A stretch of 64,000 bases of DNA from Oegoconia quadripuncta (taxonomy: Eukaryota; Arthropoda; Insecta; Lepidoptera; Autostichidae), in the NCBI GenBank assembly GCA_949316235.1, contig OX438742.1, positions 33,672,853-33,736,852 on the forward strand, given 5' to 3'. Of this stretch, positions 23,605-35,074 are shown piece after piece. Numbering within the stretch: position 1 is the first letter of the stretch; the number at the start of each line of letters is the position of its first letter. The notes under the pieces are model-generated. The model worked only from the letters and a program-made list of their open reading frames with translations. It was not told the origin of the DNA and ran no database searches. The position numbers were made by a program, and so were the translations under genes.

Positions 23605-24455
23605 AAGTTATTCAGATGTCTTTGTATAAAAGGAGCAGTGCAGACGACGGACGTTTTGTCCAATTTTCCAAAATCCGTCAGTAAACGACAGTATTTACTT
23701 GAAGTGTAACCCTAAAGTTGACATCGTTGACATCACGAAAATTACGTATTTCTACTCGACTAATAGTGAAATTGAGCGGACTGTACTTACACTGCCATTT
23801 CTTTTATAATATTTGAATTACACGAGCCAGGAAGTTTTACTCGCTAAAAGGCAGGGCTTCGAATCCAGTCATTCGGCAGTTACACGGCATATCACTTTAC
23901 GGTTGACTTGAAGTAAACTGTTATAATTCTTAAAGTTCACTTGGATGCAATGTATAACATTTGTGTTTGGTTTAATATTTGGTGACTTAACGGTTTCCTG
24001 AGCTACTAAGGCTTAGATTACTATCCGGACAAAGTCGCGCCAGCTCGCTAGTTTTAGATATTATTAAGTTGCGTACGAACTTCCTTCCCACGGCCTGGCA
24101 TCACGACTCGTGACCTTCGCTCTATGATCGTATGTCGGGCCTGTCTAAAGGGAAATAGGTGTAAGCCCACGAGAGCACAAGTTATTTTATTACTTGTGAG
24201 GGATTTTCAATAACATACGGATAAAAAAAATGTGAAATTTGACGATTTTAGTTCATAGTATATAGATATTAGAGTGGTCCACTCGTGGGCCAGCCGCACT
24301 CTCTATCAAAACAATTACCGAAGTTAAGCGAAATTTGCCGCGGTCAGCCCTTGGATGGGTGGTTTTACGAGTACTTTCTCTAATTAGGGAGGGTTCGTAA
24401 AAATTATTTACTACAATTTATAGATGACAGCAAAAGGGGGATCCAACATTGACGA
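23605..24455. other. Non-coding DNA
   Basis: GCAGGGCTTCGAATCCAGTC near 23851 is a B-box-like string without a matching A box. Nothing else recognised. Confidence 0.4.
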
Positions 24456-24456
24456 C

Positions 24457-24588
24457 CTAGTATACGTACTTGAGTGACCTTGCCTTCGAAATGAAGGGTT
24501 GCGAGTTCTAAACCCGCTAGGGGTAAATATTTACGTGTTCAATACCAGAACATTTATTTCATGATAGATGTTTATACCAACGGATGTT
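24457..24588 (+). mobile_element. SINE-A copy, left part (outermost layer of a nest)
   Basis: GAGTGACCTTGCCTTCGAAA, GGGTTGCGAGTTCTAAACCC and GCTAGGGGTAAATATTTACG followed by AACATTTATTTCATGATAGA correspond to a degraded SINE-A head and body. The expected 3' half appears only at 25288-25372, after a SINE-B fragment and a DNA transposon. Confidence 0.6.
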
Positions 24589-24648
24589 AAAACGGAGGAA
24601 GCGAGTTCGATTCCCAGCGGGGTTGCTACATGTTTAGTACTCGGGTGA
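24589..24648 (+). mobile_element. SINE-B head fragment
   Basis: AACGGAGGAAGCGAGTTCGA, TTCCCAGCGGGGTTGC, TACATGTTTAGTACTCGGG match the SINE-B head from the middle of the tRNA-like part to the start of the body. It is cut at its 3' side by the left terminus of the TIR element. Confidence 0.65.
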
Positions 24649-24651
24649 TTA

Positions 24652-25266
24652 AGAGGGTTCATTCCGTCCAGTGACGTCCTCATTGGATAAATGAAATTTC
24701 TTTTTAAATACAGAGTAAATCCTAAAAAATCGCTCTGACCTGTACTAAAAGCCAATTACCTATAAATTATTTTTTTATTTATTGATTATAGCTGGAATTA
24801 CGGTTTTTTCGAGAAATTAAAATTATTGACAAAAACTACCACTTTTATAATCGTGATATCCGGAAAGTAATGTCCATCAAAGGTATTACCGACGACCGAT
24901 TGGTGTGGTGGATAGTGACCCTATCAGCGAAACCAACGGTTGCGGGTTCGAATCCCGCGAGGGGTAAATGTTTGTGTGATGAATACGAACATTTATTCCC
25001 GAGTCTTGAATGTTTATATAAATATTTATGTATGTTTATCCGCTATCTAGTATCCATAGCACAAGCTTTGCTTAGTTTGGGACTAGATGATTGGTGTAAA
25101 TGTCCCAAATATTTACTTAAAAAAACAATCAAAACATTTAAACATTTATTATTTATAATTAGCTTTTAGGCTTCTCTAATGCAGGTCAGAACGATTTTTT
25201 TATTCGTTCTGTATTTAAAAAGAAAATTTATCCAATGAGGGCGCCACTGAACAGAATGAAATCTCT
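24652..25266. mobile_element. DNA transposon with long inverted repeats, TA flanks, SINE inside
   Basis: The left arm begins AGAGGGTTCATTCCGTCCAG and continues TCATTGGATAAATGAAATTT, CTTTTTAAATACAG and ATCGCTCTGACCTG. The right arm (about 25178-25266) is the reverse complement, with AGAGATTTCATTCTGTTCAG, TCATTGGATAAATTTTC, CTTTTTAAATACAG and ATCGTTCTGACCTG. The arms are about 85-90 bp. TA lies immediately outside at 24650-24651 and 25267-25268. No transposase is present; a SINE-A occupies the centre. Confidence 0.75.
24893..25130 (+). mobile_element. SINE-A copy, well preserved
   Basis: Head GATTGGTGTGGTGGATAGTG, B-box region GTTGCGGGTTCGAATCCCGC, then GAGGGGTAAATGTTTGTGTG, ATTCCCGAGTCTTGAATGTT, TATCCGCTATCTAGTATCC, GCACAAGCTTTGCTTAGTTT and GGGACTAGATGATTGGTGTA. 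Inserted in the interior of the TIR element. The open frame across it is not a gene. Confidence 0.9.
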
Positions 25267-25287
25267 TAGGTGAAGTGCAAACATGTT

Positions 25288-25372
25288 ATAGTACCTACTT
25301 ACAGGCTTTGCTTTGCTTGGGACTAGATAATTGGGGTAGAATCCGAAATATTTTAATATTTTTATATTTTCG
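25288..25372 (+). mobile_element. SINE-A copy, right part (outermost layer of a nest)
   Basis: TTATAGTACCTACTTACAGG, CTTTGCTTTGCTTGGGACTA, GATAATTGGGGTAGAATCCG and AAATATTTTAATATTT match the SINE-A 3' half. This part continues the left part ending near 24588. Confidence 0.55.
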
Positions 25373-25374
25373 TT

Positions 25375-26205
25375 GTCAGATATAAATATTTCTATAAATA
25401 CCCAATAGTTCCTACCCTATATTGAAGTTATTACCCATCCGAGCGAACACGTTGAAAAATACTCAAGTTACAAAATTAATTTTACCGCACCATTTCCCAA
25501 CAAAAGAGCAAAAAATCCTACCCCACATCAAACAAGCGTTAAGAAATAATAAAGACACCTCACCTTAATCTTATTACATTATAATAACTTGGAATAACTT
25601 ACAGATGTTTTCCCAATCAGATTTTCTTGCTTAGAAATCCCCAATTTTTCATCGCGCGGGAAATTACATTATCGCAAATTTGCATCGCCTTCAGCGACAT
25701 CTATGAGCGCGGTGGCGTATTACTCAGAACCACAGTGGGTGTACTCACGGTTTCAGACAATTTGAGATCCGTGGACCTTTTCACTTCAGTACAAGGCAGG
25801 AAATACGTTGACGTTGAGTTTCAACGAATGATTTTACGAACTTGTACAAGGTTTCGAGAATAAGATTAGGGGTTCGTTTCCGATTCAAGCCCTTTGCAAA
25901 AACAGTACCTATGAATAATAATTTGATTTGCATAATATCGAGAGGTTCATCTATAGATAATGTTTACTTTGATAAGAGACGCGTAAAAGTTGTTTTATAT
26001 GCCTACCTATCAACTCGATTATAAAATATTATATTGAATATACATTTTGTTGAATATAATACATGTCTTTAATTAAGTCTTACTAAAGATTATAATTTAG
26101 TTACCTCTCTAATTGTAGGTGTTTGTTTGTCTCATCAAAACATAAGTACCAAAGTAGGGCTAACATCAATTATACTTCAGTGCCCTTATAATTGTTATTT
26201 ACAAT
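25375..26205. other. Non-coding DNA
   Basis: The open frame 25627-25863 has no recognisable domain. It may be chance or part of the upstream portion of the LINE relic that follows, but I see no supporting motif. Confidence 0.4.
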
Positions 26206-26211
26206 CCAGTG

Positions 26212-26807
26212 GCGACGAAATACAGTAAGACAGTGTCCGATAGAGGCGACACCTACTTTGCCACATTCAATGACCCCATAACACAAATATGTCGGTTCAC
26301 CACCAGAGTCCATTCAACCTTACTCCGACTTTCCGAGATATATCTACACCAATATCTGACTATCTCTATTATGTCTGGAATTAACTTCCAATCTAAACCC
26401 GCTCAATAGAACCTAATGCCAAAATAGCCGCTAAGAAACTTGGCATTCTCTTGAAGGTCAGGCGATATTTCACGCCGAAACAGGTTTTGGTACTTTACCA
26501 GGGCTTAGGTCCGCACGTGCATGGAATACTGCTGTCACCTCTGGGATGGTTCAATCAAGTATTAACTAGCAGCACTTCTATCAGTATTTTATAGGATGCA
26601 TTTCAGTGAGTGTGCTTTGGAATTACACAATCTTATTCAATCATCGCTAATCCATCAAACTACTAGCCGGGGGGATCCACCCGCATGTCGTTAACAAACC
26701 GAACATTCGCTCAAACATTTGCAATATCGTTCATAATGCGAACAGCTAAGACGTGGAACTCCCTTTGTCAGTCTTTCTGTAATCCTACAATCGAACAGGA
26801 TGAATAG
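26212..26807 (+). pseudogene. Decayed LINE reverse transcriptase, C-terminal part
   Basis: Three reading frames must be joined to follow this relic. The first (from 26209) gives FATFNDPITQICRFTT and LTISIMSGINFQS, resembling the region after the catalytic core of Jockey/CR1-type reverse transcriptases (FNPxKTQVCxFT... and LGVDISSNVQF). The second starts near 26430 with AKKLGILLKVRRYFTPKQ, equivalent to ASKKLGVLxRARRYFTP. The third (from 26509) gives MEYCCHLWDGS, the family's MEYCSHLW motif, then MHFSECALELHNLI. The last frame gives RTAKTWNSLCQSF, like RTxxLWNSLP, and ends at TAG 26805-26807. Frameshifts and in-frame stops show it is dead. The upstream catalytic YxDD region and endonuclease are not found. 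Family matches are from memory of the consensus and were not searched. I favour the Jockey superfamily but cannot exclude CR1. Confidence 0.75.
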
Positions 26808-26819
26808 GCATATAGGTAC

Positions 26820-29400
26820 TAAGATCGTCTTTGACCACTTCATCAGTCAAAGAAAAAAAATTATTACATTTTTGAATTTCAGCTTCGGGTAAAACGAACA
26901 CTGCCTTTATTCTTATTATCACATATATTTTCTTGCTAAAGCGTTTCAATTTCAAATAAACCACCTTGATGCTATTATAAATATATGTTACGTGCTATGT
27001 TTATTTAAAGGACAAATTCTATTTTGTAATCGTAGACCTTTATTACTTTACAAATTGTATAAATCACCACAGCATTAGCCTTAAAACCAACAAATAAGAT
27101 GTTTCATAATTTGTAAAGTTCTTTAAATGATTACTGTCCTATTACTTTCCTATTTATAACATTATCTTGTACAATCATGATCTATTATAACTGGGATAAG
27201 TGCCATATTCTCGAATTGTTTCTCAAATATCGTAATATTGTACTTGAAAATTATTGAAACGTCCATTTTATATATAAACGAGACAATGAACCAGCTTCCA
27301 CAAGGTATACTACATATAGCTCTATAAAAATTTCATCTGCTGAACCCTTACAATACGAATACAAGTAACAAAATTACCATACAAATATATCGGTCGATCC
27401 GGGCAGTGGGCAGTGTAAATAAATAATTGTAATTCTTAATAAAACTACCCTCAATGTTCCGGGAAGTAGTAACTCGCACGTGGCACAAACTATGCTGCAG
27501 CTCGTACTCGGCGTACGATGATTTGATACTTCACTGTTGGACGCAAAGGTTTACAGTTTGATACCACATATCATGTTGGACCTAGGTCATTTAACAAGGG
27601 AAGCAAACATTTCGAAATGTAAACATGGAGAAGTATAGAATGAATCTGAGAGAGAGATCAGATTAATGAGATGTTGGCCATCGTAATGAACGGAAAAGGA
27701 AGGATGACATTTGGTGTGGTGGTATAATTTTTGAAGAACTGAAAGAAAAATAACAGGAAGACGTCAAATTACGGGTGGAACATAAAGAAGGACAGCGATT
27801 GCTCTACCAATAAAAACGTAGATCTGATAGGTCTAGATTGCGCATATATCGTGCATTGATCACCGTGGCCGAATTGTTTAAAGGCGCAAACCTCCGTTCG
27901 ATTCCCGATGCATAAAATCTCAAAAAATTTTAGGTCATACCGCCAAAATGGGTTCATATAAATTTGGTTATGATCTGACGATGCGAATTTTAGCGGTTTG
28001 ATTATTTTGTTCACTATCGTAATTCGAGTCTTTGGTAATCCTCAATTATCTGATTCCCACAAAAGAGGGTGTTCAAGAATATAAGATACTAGGGTATAAG
28101 AGTTGTGTTTGTTTATTAGCAAATATCTATTACAATAACATCACACTTATGGCGGTAGTAGGTATAGTATTTCTTTATACAAATATCAAAATGGTTTGTA
28201 TTTCTCTACCGAAAAATAGAGGCGTCAGTAGAGATGGACCGTAATGACCGGACACTTTACATAATTTGGCGATCGACTGACCCCAACCTCGCCACACTGG
28301 GCGTTTCCGATATTTGAACTAAATTACCATTGCAGGTGGATGCAATATGGTACATTTTTTTTACTTTATTGAACTTTCGCCTCAAACACGTTACGTGTGA
28401 AACAAGCTGACATAAAATAAACCTTTAATTTCTTTATATCACTTCATTAAACAGACAGCTGATCACGATGATTGCGATCTTCAATTAATTATTATATCTC
28501 CATTTTAGAAGTTACCACGATACACAAAAACAACGGCCATTACGCTCATTTATAATAATATAATATTCATTAAATGCCAAAAAGTAAAGCAAATAGATAA
28601 AAAGTACACATTTGCGAGGAGTATACGCAGCGGGAACCGTCAATCAACGTCGTCGATCGATATAAAAATTGCTGTATTATGCGCGTACGCAATGAGGGCC
28701 GTGTACCAGTAACGAGTGACCAGCGGACTCTAAAATTTATTTCGGTAGTAAATAAATCTCTACAACATATAATTTATTATATTAGAATACATAATCTTTG
28801 ATCCAATAATAACAAAAACAGATTTAATTAAAATACAAAAAAATACAAGTAAAAACCAACCTATTTTACATTTGTATTGTAAATCTTTATGAGAAAACGA
28901 CTAACTGTACTGTCATACATTTTGTAATTTTATCATTCCCGCAACAAGTGTCCGCTTTGAGCTCCCGCTCCCTTGTTTAATGTATAGTGGATCCATTTAA
29001 TTATTATCAAACGAGGATCGAATCGATCGAGTCCTCTGAAAAACAAAAAGCAGTTTAAGTTTAATTGCGGCATATAAATGCAATTTTACGTTTTTTATTA
29101 GAATATTATGAATTCTGCACATGCTCTACAATGTTGACAAGTTTAGTCGATTCGTACAACTTATGATATTTAGTTACCCACTCGTATAGTGGGAAAATGC
29201 AAGCAATTATTAATTAATACCATTTAAATTATATTATACTGTGTCGGTCTATTTTCTCGGTACTTTACTCGGTACTTGAAACTTATAGACGACAATAAAA
29301 AAACAGCGAAAAAAATCGAGAATAACAGCTTGTTCTAATTAAGGGACATATGTACAGTTAGATAAACCCAGAGCAACATACAGGTAGATTAAGAATTGTT
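26820..29400. other. AT-rich non-coding DNA
   Basis: Holds one tRNA-like string (27855-27915). A GC-richer patch at about 28620-28740 includes CGTCGATCGATATAAAAATT, a TATA-like string, but no initiator sits at the right distance. Confidence 0.45.
27855..27915 (+). mobile_element. tRNA-like head of an unassigned SINE
   Basis: CACCGTGGCCGAATTGTTTA followed by AAGGCGCAAACCTCCGTTCG and ATTCCCGATGC has an A box (TGGCCGAATTG) and a B box (GTTCGATTCCC), but the spacing is shorter than in a real tRNA and there is no acceptor stem. I see no second copy in this window. Confidence 0.4.
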
Positions 29401-29404
29401 ATGT

Positions 29405-29676
29405 TGTTTTTTATCTAAGCACAAGACCTCAATCACACTTCATGTTAAGTGAAGATGAGGCCGATGGTGGAAACGTACTGACCCGAAAACCCCATCTTAT
29501 TATTGATTGGCGGCAGACTTAAATAATATGGTGGTAGCTTGCCAGGCGGACATTCAATAATAATATGCTCTACCACCAACCAAACCGAGTACTATACGTG
29601 TACCCCGCTGGGGATCGCACCCGCGACCTCCAATCCGTAAACCCTATGTTGTTTACAATAAGCCACGGAGGTGGCG
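29405..29676 (-). mobile_element. SINE-B copy with internal deletion
   Basis: Read in reverse: TTCATGTTAAGTGAAGATGA, CGATGGTGGAAACGTACTGA, then CCCATCTTATTATTGATTGG, where the CTGGCTATCTTATC block is missing, TGGTGGTAGCTTGCCAGGCG, AACCAAACCGAGTACT, GGGATCGCACCCGCGACCTC and AAGCCACGGAGGTGG. Confidence 0.85.
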
Positions 29677-29679
29677 GTT

Positions 29680-32600
29680 GTCTATTTATAGTAAAAAGTC
29701 GCGCAAATAATATTCGTTATTTTTTGTTTCACGTTACTTAGTTGCCAGCTACTCGCAGATTGATTCATATCCTACTAACAACACCACACGTTATCATAAA
29801 ATGATGATACGCAAGTCTCCCTAATCTCAAAATCCACTAAAAAAGCATTCAACAACAATCCGCACAATTGTATCCACGTGAAAGTCCACCTAATAGTCTT
29901 TGATAGCTCCTCGTCCACCGAAAACGTTTATCGGAACGGTCTCAAGGCGTTTTATGAGACATAACCGTGCGGCTCCCGGACTATCTGATGCATTTTTAGA
30001 GAATTCGATTTTGGGTTAAGACAATGGTTTCAAGGTTTGGTGCAACTCGTGAGAGAAAGCCGTGAAATAATTTTTTCTAATAATGCCGTTATATAAAATG
30101 CTTTAAAGCTTTATTTAGGTGTAAAACGAATGGTTGTTTATAATTAATTATGTTAGTCTTGTTTGTTCTATTCTAAAAAGTAATAAAACAAGCGATTTTA
30201 GAATGCCAACATTTTAAATTTCAACTTTATGAATTTTTTTGGGACTTCAACATTTTAGTATAGTATGATAGTCCTTTCGAACAAATAGCTTCGATTGATT
30301 TTTAAGTTTTCCATCCAACTTTTATAAGATTGGTAATGTTATAACTCTATTTTACTGTTTTTACTTTGATAGGTAATAAAGGTAGGTAGGTATTTGTGTT
30401 TATTTATAGATTTACAAAATCAATATATGAAGTAGCACTCACACATCGGACTCAGAGCATTCATAACACACACATCAACATCCTTACGTCCACTACAGCG
30501 GTACTATGAGAGGGTTGCACCATAATATCACGCACGCCCAGTGTACGGATGTAATATTCAGTTTCATTCATTTAATACAAAAGTTTTCTACCGATTGCGC
30601 TTTAATTTCCTCATAACTTTTCAATTTAGCGATCTTTCAGTGCAGCAATGTTATATGGCAAAATGTGTAATAGTCGGTCATAAAGGTAAACCCAAAAATT
30701 TTTATTATAAAACTTGTAGGCAGTCGTCGAAAGGTATTAAAATTAAGAACAAATTTGTTCGGCAAGTGCGGGATCAGTTTATTCTGAATTAGAATTATGA
30801 GAGTCATTTACAACAAGAGTCATTTTACAATTTGCAGCCCGAGTTTTCTATTAATTAATTACAGTTTCATTGGTCATACAACAACGTTTTTACAACTATT
30901 CACCGAAATCGGGGCGCAGTAGAGATGCTGGAAGCAAGAACTCAACCTCTTTTATCAACTTCTGCTCTCCTTGGATTTTTAAAACTGAACTACTGCCGTT
31001 GATGGAGAATAACAATTTGATTGTGGTGCCCTATGGTGGGTGAAGTAGAAATGAGTCGTGTCCTTGGTGATATGCGACAAAGTAATTGATATATTGCATC
31101 CCAGCAACAAATATTAAGCATTCAAAATATCACATTACTGTAAAATACCAGTGTTGTTATGTAAAATTATATTATGGGAGCAGTGTATTGCATGTCAAAT
31201 GGTTTGTATTTCCGAATGTAATACACTAAAGTAAAAAACACCTTTATCACACGCAAATACGCTCTAAGCTTGCTAATTGTCCTGAAGAAGAAAAAGCAAT
31301 CCAGTTTGAATTCACTATTTCAAGGATTAGGATCAATGATACTTGCGGTCTTCCGGGGCAGTTGGAGGTCGATCCCAGTACCTTTTCAATTGTTATGGGA
31401 AATCAATGTTTTATTTTAGGAGTTTAATTTCCGTTACTAGACTACACCAAACGTTATTATTAAGATTGCCAATTGCCTACTTGGATTTTGAAATTACGTA
31501 AGCATCTTTATTTTCTACTATACATTTTTTAGATTATTTTAGGAAGAGTTCAATAGTTTCATATTCTAATATTGGTCTTGTACAATACAATGTTTTGGTA
31601 TACAAAATATATGCTGAACCGATATTCGCAAACCTCGTTGGGAAGTTCTATTCAAACGATAAATCGAGATATCGGGACATGGCGGCCGCTCGTAAAAGTG
31701 ACCCCCGCATCTACAAAACCATTTCAGGGGTCAAGATGAGCACTCCCGCACTAAAGGATAGTCCTATTCAATAATTTATACAATTGATAAATAATAAGTA
31801 GGGAACGGCCGCCGTTGGCCAAGTTTATTTTTATATCTTACGTCAGAGATGATGCAATGTTTGCTGTACATATAAAAAACATAAGTTATGCCTACATTAT
31901 TCTTGTTACTTGAATATATCGAGCTTCAGCTTTCATACTTTACATAGCTTCATAATCCAATTCCCATTTGAAATAAGGACAGAAGCATAAAGACAGACAA
32001 GAAAAACTCTGTTGTGGATTTATAGCACAAATTTTCATTAGTAATGTCTGAAGACGTCTCAAAAGTTTAATGAGCTAACTAAAGCATTCCTGAAGCACGA
32101 TGCAAAAATTACACCATTAAGGGACGAGAAAACGTCACTCGATTCCATAATCGATCAATTAAACTGCTCTTCTCGATTCAGGAATTCGAAAACGAAATAA
32201 ATGTCCGAGCACCTAACGCCTCCGGTTCGAATTTTTTCGCACGAAATCGCGCGAACAATCGCATCCTGTATAATAATATCGGATAATACAGCTTTTTGTC
32301 GAATTCTGTTTTCTATATGATTGCACATTTTACTAAACAACGCGTCGACACTGACTCCGAATGGCATTCCTTTCCCGACGTACTTTTAATTTCGATCCAC
32401 GCAATATCTGTTGTAATACCAACCCTACAAAATCTACTTTCCCTTACATACGCCGCGTTGACTCTTCTATCTCGAATTGCTAATACTTCAACTTTATGAG
32501 GATTTGTGTTTAGGTTGAATATTGAACAGCCTGATGCTATATTGCAAATGGGTTGTAAGGTCACAAATGAAATACTCAAAAAAATCTTCTATCTCATATA

Positions 32601-32880
32601 AGGTGGAATCAGTTCTTTAGAATGGGCACACTGCATTGTTACGGATGCCTCGTATTGAGTGAACGCTGTTATCAGAAAATACCTTTTAGGAAAAAGGCGT
32701 GAGTGGGTATTTCGATTTCCATTTCGTTTTGACGCGAAGATGTCGTTCTGTGAAATTTGATCATTGTTGGTGTCTTTGTTCGTTTACTGCCTTTTAGTAT
32801 TTTCACTTTAATAATTTTTGTTAGGAAATATCTTACGGCTTTTATATTTTTGCTACTTTCCCTATTCATATTTTTACACC
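29680..32880. other. Non-coding DNA
   Basis: No gene recognised. A GC-richer patch lies at about 31675-31830 (GACATGGCGGCCGCTCGTAA ... GGGAACGGCCGCCGTTGGCC). The open frame 30541-30792 has no known domain, and the overlapping frames on both strands at 32155-32951 show no motif. Confidence 0.4.
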
Positions 32881-32887
32881 TTACTAA

Positions 32888-33007
32888 GGCTAAACTAAAC
32901 AACATAAGGTTTACAAAACGACGGTCGCGGGTTCGATTCCCAGCGGAGTAAGTACTTGTTTAGTACTCGATTTGGTTGGTAGTATGACATTTTTAAATGT
33001 CGGCCTT
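32888..33007 (+). mobile_element. SINE-B head fragment
   Basis: AAACAACATAAGGTTTACAA, CGGTCGCGGGTTCGATTCCC, AGTACTCGATTTGGTTGGTA and GACATTTTTAAATGTCGGCC match the first third of SINE-B. The rest is absent. Confidence 0.7.
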
Positions 33008-33009
33008 TC

Positions 33010-33830
33010 TTCTAATGTAGTAAGAAGCTCTCCAAACAATATCTATACCTATAGATGTGTATTCAGTATGTACCTCGTTTGAATACTTCAATTTTAGCAT
33101 TAAAATTCAATATAATAATCATATTATGAGTAATACAAAACTTAGACACTTACTCAAAGAAAATTAAACAATCCTTCTAAAAGTTCCAAGGTAGGGCGAA
33201 GAACGCGAAAAATCCCCTGTGACCCGCGTTATTCCGACATCAGTTTATGGCAGACTTAATGACAGTCTGGCTGGTTTTAATGACACCTAACGAGTCCCCG
33301 ACGTTTGCCTTAACAACTTGCCACTCTCCCGTTTCAGCTTTACACCATCATCATAGGAAGAATCTGAATAGTGTATTTAACAGCATATTAAAGGAGACGG
33401 TACTGATTTGAACGTTCTTCGAACTTATTTCAATTTCAAAATATTTAACAGACTAACTGGATTTATTTTTCTAATGTTTGTGTCCTATTTGTGTTCAAAT
33501 GTCACACAAACGTGTATATGATCATTAAGTTGAAACTTGCAGAAGTTGCAAGTACCACTCATTAGTTAGAGCTTCGAATGTAAAGACTTTAGATATCTGA
33601 AGTAAGGGACAGTCGTAAAAGCAAATTGGATTTTTTCCGTGACCCTCTCTTCATGGGGCGGATTTAATTATTGTTTTATTACGTGTCGGGGGCCTAGAGG
33701 GGATTATGTTAATGTTGATGATAGTTGGACCTGTACGACACACGATTCTTAAATGTAACAACTTAATATGATATGCGTCGTCCACACGTGCATATGCCCA
33801 AGACAATGTTATATAAAATAGTTCAGGACC
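33010..33830. other. Non-coding DNA
   Basis: No feature recognised. Confidence 0.5.
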
Positions 33831-33835
33831 AATAC

Positions 33836-34060
33836 ACCGACTGGTGTAGTTGATAGTGACCCTGTCAGCGAAACCAGCCGTTGCCGGTTCGAATTCCGAG
33901 AGGAGTAAAGGTTTGTTTGATGAATACGAACAATTATTCCCGAGTCATGGATATTTATGTATATTTATCCGTTATCTAGTATCCATATAGTACAAGCTTT
34001 GCTTCGTTTGGGACTAGATGATTGGTGTAAGTGTCCGACTTATTTATTATTACAAATAAC
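33836..34060 (+). mobile_element. SINE-A copy
   Basis: CGACTGGTGTAGTTGATAGT, GACCCTGTCAGCGAAACCAG, GTTGCCGGTTCGAATTCCGA, GAATACGAACAATTATTCCC, TATCCGTTATCTAGTATCC and GGGACTAGATGATTGGTGTA follow the family order. The C in TGCCGG breaks B-stem pairing, so it is a decayed copy. Confidence 0.85.
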
Positions 34061-34092
34061 GAAACAACGCGATACATACCAGAGTTCACATC

Positions 34093-34160
34093 ACACACAA
34101 CGACACCCATATTGTCCCCACTGCTGGGCCACAGCTTACGCTCACTAGAGAGCCTAGCGT
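34093..34160 (-). mobile_element. SINE-D 3' fragment
   Basis: TGTCCCCACTGCTGGGCCAC, AGCTTACGCTCACTAGAGAG resemble the 3' part of SINE-D in reverse (compare CCCCACTGTTGGGG and CTCCTCTCACTGGAAGAGG at 63240). Confidence 0.45.
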
Positions 34161-34501
34161 TCCTCAGAGTCTTAAAGACCAAACTAGATAATATAATTTC
34201 TAGATTTCATAGATAGCAATAGGCTTACTAAAAGATATTTTCACACATCCAATAAAATAAACATAAACATTTAAAATATTATATTCTGTAATGTGAGCAG
34301 TTATTAGAAACCGTTAGGTTCAAGAAGACCATCGTAAAGGCAATTCGTGATATAGGTTTATACATATCGAATAATTCCTTGTATTGGATCGTATTGGTTT
34401 ATAGTGTTTTGATTAAATATTTAATAGCAATAAAATATGTCATTATACTTGCGCAATTGTAATGATAACAATGAGAGTTTACTGTTTAGTTTGGAGTATT
34501 T

Positions 34502-34648
34502 ACCCGACATCCCCAAAAAGGAGGGTTATGTTTTTCGAGTGTATGTATGTACGTAGATTTATATGTAACCTCCTATAGCCTAAACGGCTTGACCGATTTT
34601 GAAGTGCAATGTTCGTTCGATTCGTCTTGATCGGATATTTATATATAT
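34502..34648. repeat. Repeat E, copy 2, left part
   Basis: GGAGGGTTATGTTTTTCGAG, CCTATAGCCTAAACGGCTTG, GATTTTGAAGTGCAATGTTC and TTCGTCTTGATCGG parallel 11790-11870. The copy is interrupted by a SINE-B and resumes at about 34910. Confidence 0.6.
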
Positions 34649-34900
34649 ATTTTTTTATGCATAACGGGTTGGTACTTGACCTCAATCACACCTGATGTTA
34701 AGTGAAGATGAGGTCGAAGATGGAAGCGTACTGACCCGGAAACCCCAACACATTTGGGGGACTGGCTATCTTATCTCTGACAACCGGAACACGACAATGC
34801 TATTAACATCGCTGCTTGGCGGCAGATTTAGATAATTTAGAACCCGCGACCTCCGAATCGTAAACCCAATGTTGTTTACATTGAGCCACGGAGGTGGTTA
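34649..34900 (-). mobile_element. SINE-B copy inserted into repeat E
   Basis: Poly(T), ACACCTGATGTTAAGTGAAG, AGATGGAAGCGTACTGACCC, ACTGGCTATCTTATCTCTGA, TTGGCGGCAGATTTAGATAA, then a deletion straight to TTTAGAACCCGCGACCTCCG and GAGCCACGGAGGTGG. Flanking TATTTATATATATAT and TTATATATTTTAT suggest an AT-rich target duplication. Confidence 0.85.
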
Positions 34901-34904
34901 TATA

Positions 34905-35070
34905 TTTTATAAGGTATCTCTACAGCACAATAATTATATATTAAAAGAAAAGCACTTCAAATTTGGCTGTGTCAATAACAGAATTTATGGTATAAAATTC
35001 AACATGGCGCCCGCACAATACTAAATATGTTGTAGGGTTTTTGGTTTTTAAATACTTATTTACTTCAGCA
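34905..35070. repeat. Repeat E, copy 2, right part
   Basis: GGTATAAAATTCAACATGGC, GCCCGCACAATACTAAATAT, GTTGTAGGGTTTTTGGTTTT and TAAATACTTATTTACTTC parallel 11905-11980 of copy 1. Confidence 0.55.
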
Positions 35071-35074
35071 TTTT

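Noticed and set aside
25627..25863. 78-codon frame near the LINE relic
   Set aside because: Peptide shows no LINE, transposase or host motif that I can recognise.
28655..28710. TATAAAAA as a core promoter
   Set aside because: No initiator-like sequence lies about 30 bp downstream and no coding exon follows.
30541..30792. 83-codon frame with CVIVGHKGKPKN considered as a THAP-type start
   Set aside because: The Cys and His spacing does not fit a THAP zinc finger, and no further domain follows.
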